This document shows, in pieces, positions 61,888 to 64,000 of a stretch of 64,000 bases of DNA. Source of the DNA: CBFHMJ01 sp965656875 (GTDB lineage Bacteria; Pseudomonadota; Gammaproteobacteria; Enterobacterales; Alteromonadaceae); assembly GCA_965656875.1 (NCBI GenBank), contig CBFHMJ010000028.1:1-64000 (forward strand). The letters run 5' to 3'. The position numbers and the translations under genes were made by a program. Positions within the stretch are counted from its first letter, which is position 1, and each line of letters starts with the position of its first letter. The notes under the pieces are model-generated. The model saw nothing but the letters and a program-made list of their open reading frames with translations, made no database searches and was not told the origin of the DNA.

Positions 61888-63232
61888 TTTATATCCGGTC
61901 ACTTATTATTTTTATCCCCTGTTGCCCCCGGGAAATAAACCACAAGATTTGTTATCGCGTCAGATGCAGCAATTACATAAAGCCCTGGTGACACCTGCCG
62001 GCAATATCTCGGGTTCATTGTTATATATCCACATTCCTTATTGTCATGATATTTGTCAGTTTTGCCCGTTTCATGTACGCGTGGATGATGATAATACCGT
62101 TTTCCAGAAGTACACCGATGGCTTGATTCGCGAGATGCAACTGCTGGCTGACCAGCCAAGAATCGCGGATATGACATTTACCTCGGTATATTTTGGTGGC
62201 GGTTCGCCGTCGATTTTCCCAGCAGAAATGATTGATAAGTTACTGATTACTATCAAAGCACTGTTTAAGTTAACCCCTGATGTCGAGATTTCCTTTGAGG
62301 GTGAGCCCGCAACTTTATCAGATAATAAACGGTTGGATGTACTTGAATCGCATAGTGTTGCCAGGCTCAGTTTTGGTTTGCAGACTTATGATCAGAAAAT
62401 GCGTGAACTGTTTAAGATCAAGGCCACGCTTAATGATATTGCCAATGTCCGCAAAAATACTCTGAATCGTTCATTTACCGATATTAATGTAGATATGATG
62501 TATGCCTTGCCGGGTCAGAATATCAGTTCTCTTTACTATGATCTCGAACACCTCCGTGATGACGGTTTTGATAGTGTTGATTATTACAATCTGCATTATT
62601 TCGCATTCCCCGGAAAATTTATCGACGCGATGAATAAAGGCGAAATACCCGCTAAACCCGATCAGGATATGCACTTTGCACTGTTGCAGGAAGTCATGGA
62701 TTACATGAAATCTAATGGTTACCACTATGTTGCTGATCAAGTATTTTCCAAACACCAACAGGTTTGCGAGTATTTCCGCGTGTTATGGGGTGGTGGATAC
62801 GGGCAACATAATGCTGAAACTATAGCAGTTGGAGCTTCAGCCAGAGGATATATTGATGGTATGTCCTATATGAATCGCACTAATGTACGTGATTACCTTG
62901 CAATGCTGGATAAAAATGTTCTCCCTTTCCAGAAAGTCTCCTCTCAGTTAAATAATCCGGCTAATCGTGGCGCAGCATTCTTTCTGAAATTCTTCAGTCA
63001 TTTGAAGCAGTATCAACAATCTTTGGATTCAATCTCAATCGATTTGTTACGGCGCTGGGAAAACGACGGGTTGATTCGCGAGTCAGCTGATGCCTGGCAG
63101 TTATCAGAAGCGGGAAAATTGTGGATACCTAACATGGTGATTGAACTGTTTGAACAAGAACAGCGCGTCATGGCTGAGGCATCGACAGATACTTTGATAG
63201 CTAAACACGGTACTCGAACAGGGTCGTTTTAA
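61877..63232 (+). CDS. HemN-like radical SAM enzyme (class C methylase/cyclopropanase-like)
   Basis: A 451-residue enzyme with the radical SAM cluster Cys56-Cys60-Cys63 (HIPYCHDICQFCPF; no fourth Cys, unlike HemN at 52907). The HemN family segments YFGGGSPSIFPAEM, FEGEPATLSD, RLSFGLQTYDQKM and DMMYALPGQN follow, and the end is a HemN C-terminal-like winged helix (DLLRRWENDGLIRESADAW). The family includes class C methyltransferases and cyclopropane formers (C10P, Jaw5, TbtI, NosN) that use two SAM molecules. True porphyrin oxidase activity is unlikely given the separate hemN. It follows the amidohydrolase with overlap. Confidence 0.85.
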   Translation: MYRDLYPVTYYFYPLLPPGNKPQDLLSRQMQQLHKALVTPAGNISGSLLYIHIPYCHDICQFCPFHVRVDDDNTVFQKYTDGLIREMQLLADQPRIADMTFTSVYFGGGSPSIFPAEMIDKLLITIKALFKLTPDVEISFEGEPATLSDNKRLDVLESHSVARLSFGLQTYDQKMRELFKIKATLNDIANVRKNTLNRSFTDINVDMMYALPGQNISSLYYDLEHLRDDGFDSVDYYNLHYFAFPGKFIDAMNKGEIPAKPDQDMHFALLQEVMDYMKSNGYHYVADQVFSKHQQVCEYFRVLWGGGYGQHNAETIAVGASARGYIDGMSYMNRTNVRDYLAMLDKNVLPFQKVSSQLNNPANRGAAFFLKFFSHLKQYQQSLDSISIDLLRRWENDGLIRESADAWQLSEAGKLWIPNMVIELFEQEQRVMAEASTDTLIAKHGTRTGSF

Positions 63233-63248
63233 TCAGGAGGTTGTGTAC

Positions 63249-64000
63249 ATGAACAATGTCAATAGCAAGGTTGTCGGTGTTATTCATGCGTATCCATCAC
63301 CTGCGCTGGTCAATAGTCTGGCGGATGATGGCTGGAAAATAGCGCTGGTGGTTCCCCCTCATCTGGCGGAATCGCCGTTGGTTAATCACCAGGCAATTAT
63401 TGATACCACTTTTGTTGATTTTTCTCAGGCCAGTGATGTTATTAAAGCAGCATGTGAAAGTCATCAACGTTGTCCCTGGACTATTGTGATTCCAGTTAAT
63501 GAAGGCTGTGTAGATATTTGTGCTGCGGTCGCTGAAAGACTTGAGTTAGCGGGTAACTCAGTGACAGCAGCGGAAACCAGTCGCAATAAAGCGAAAGCGT
63601 ATCAGGCATTTAACAAAGCAAATGTGTCGCACCCTATAAGCCTTGAGTTGCATAGCAAGTCACAATGTGAATCGCTGGCTGCTGAGCTGAATTATCCGAT
63701 GATCGTCAAGCTCTCCAGTTCGATGAACAGTCAGGGCGTGATTCGAGTAAATGACGCCGATGAGTTTTTGCGAGAAACAGGACAGCTCTTCATGTTATTG
63801 CAAAACAATGATTCAGCCACCCCGGAAGAAGACCGCAACGCATGGGCCTATATTGGTAAAGACGCTTGCGTAGTGGTTCAGCCCTTTATGGATGGCGTGG
63901 AAATCAATCTGGATTTACTGTTTAACGGAGATGACGTGGTGGTGATGGGGATCTTTGAAAAAGCTCCACTGACAGGTCCGTGGTTTGCAGAATTGTATTC
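63249..64000 (+). CDS. ATP-grasp ligase, cut by right window edge
   Basis: The ATG at 63249 (AGGAGG at 63235-63240) opens a frame that runs to the end of the window (250 codons, no stop). The N-terminal preATP-grasp domain (VVGVIHAYPSPALVNSLADD, TIVIPVNEGCVDICAAVAE) and the start of the ATP-grasp fold (TSRNKAKAYQAFNKANVSHP, PMIVKLSSSMNSQGVIRVND, QPFMDGVEINLDLLF) fit the carboxylate-amine ligase group, including amino-acid ligases such as BacD. It would join an amino acid or amine to the product. Last visible gene of the second operon. Confidence 0.85.
   Translation, partial: MNNVNSKVVGVIHAYPSPALVNSLADDGWKIALVVPPHLAESPLVNHQAIIDTTFVDFSQASDVIKAACESHQRCPWTIVIPVNEGCVDICAAVAERLELAGNSVTAAETSRNKAKAYQAFNKANVSHPISLELHSKSQCESLAAELNYPMIVKLSSSMNSQGVIRVNDADEFLRETGQLFMLLQNNDSATPEEDRNAWAYIGKDACVVVQPFMDGVEINLDLLFNGDDVVVMGIFEKAPLTGPWFAELY

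Overview
The window reads as chromosome from a Gram-negative gammaproteobacterium, probably marine or salt-adapted and not enteric. The grounds are an RND efflux system with an outer-membrane lipoprotein channel, lipoprotein signals, a LodA/LodB pair of the kind known from marine bacteria, an alpha-2-macroglobulin, c-di-GMP enzymes, and dense coding with short Shine-Dalgarno-led operons. The species cannot be fixed from sequence alone. There are no rRNA, tRNA, CRISPR or IS elements that I can see.

Layout. Positions 1-2.0 kb hold the N-terminal two thirds or so of a secreted subtilisin-family protease (minus strand, cut by the left edge). From 2.4 to 8.3 kb a three-gene RND tripartite efflux operon runs on the minus strand. 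From 9.37 to 26.7 kb a long plus-strand operon encodes a RiPP pathway. It starts with a Cys/Ser-rich precursor and a hairpin attenuator, followed by an ABC-2 exporter, a split LanB-type dehydratase (glutamylation protein plus elimination-type proteins), a leader-binding ThiF-like F protein, a YcaO cyclodehydratase, a SagB-type azoline dehydrogenase and a second SpaB_C/thiopeptide-type protein. It ends with a MacAB-like export system and two small membrane or secreted proteins. Together these match the B-C-D-E-F-G enzyme set of thiopeptide biosynthesis, which is best known from Gram-positive bacteria.

From 26.9 to 30.5 kb two HipBA kinase/antitoxin modules are arranged divergently, each with its own array of operator repeats. 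From 30.6 to 40.1 kb lie a secreted 3D-domain-like protein, a thioester-type alpha-2-macroglobulin, an HD-domain protein and secreted beta-rich proteins including a tandem duplicate. From 40.9 to 46.3 kb is a LodA-type (cysteine tryptophylquinone) oxidase, its LodB flavoprotein and a secreted 16-blade PQQ-like propeller protein.

From 47.1 to 49.1 kb is a methyltransferase/amidohydrolase gene pair. It is duplicated at 59.9-61.9 kb inside a second biosynthetic-looking operon (57.05 kb to beyond the right edge): B12-binding radical SAM enzyme, AlkC-like HEAT-repeat DNA glycosylase with an Ig-like tail, methyltransferase, amidohydrolase, HemN-like radical SAM enzyme and an ATP-grasp ligase. Joining an alkylated-base glycosylase to a HemN-like radical SAM enzyme recalls the CC-1065/yatakemycin pathways, so I infer a possible DNA-alkylating natural product with built-in self-protection. 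Between the two copies of the pair lie a diguanylate cyclase and an EAL phosphodiesterase (convergent), hemN with an FNR-type box, and assorted small genes.

All family calls are from reading motifs by eye; no database search was possible.
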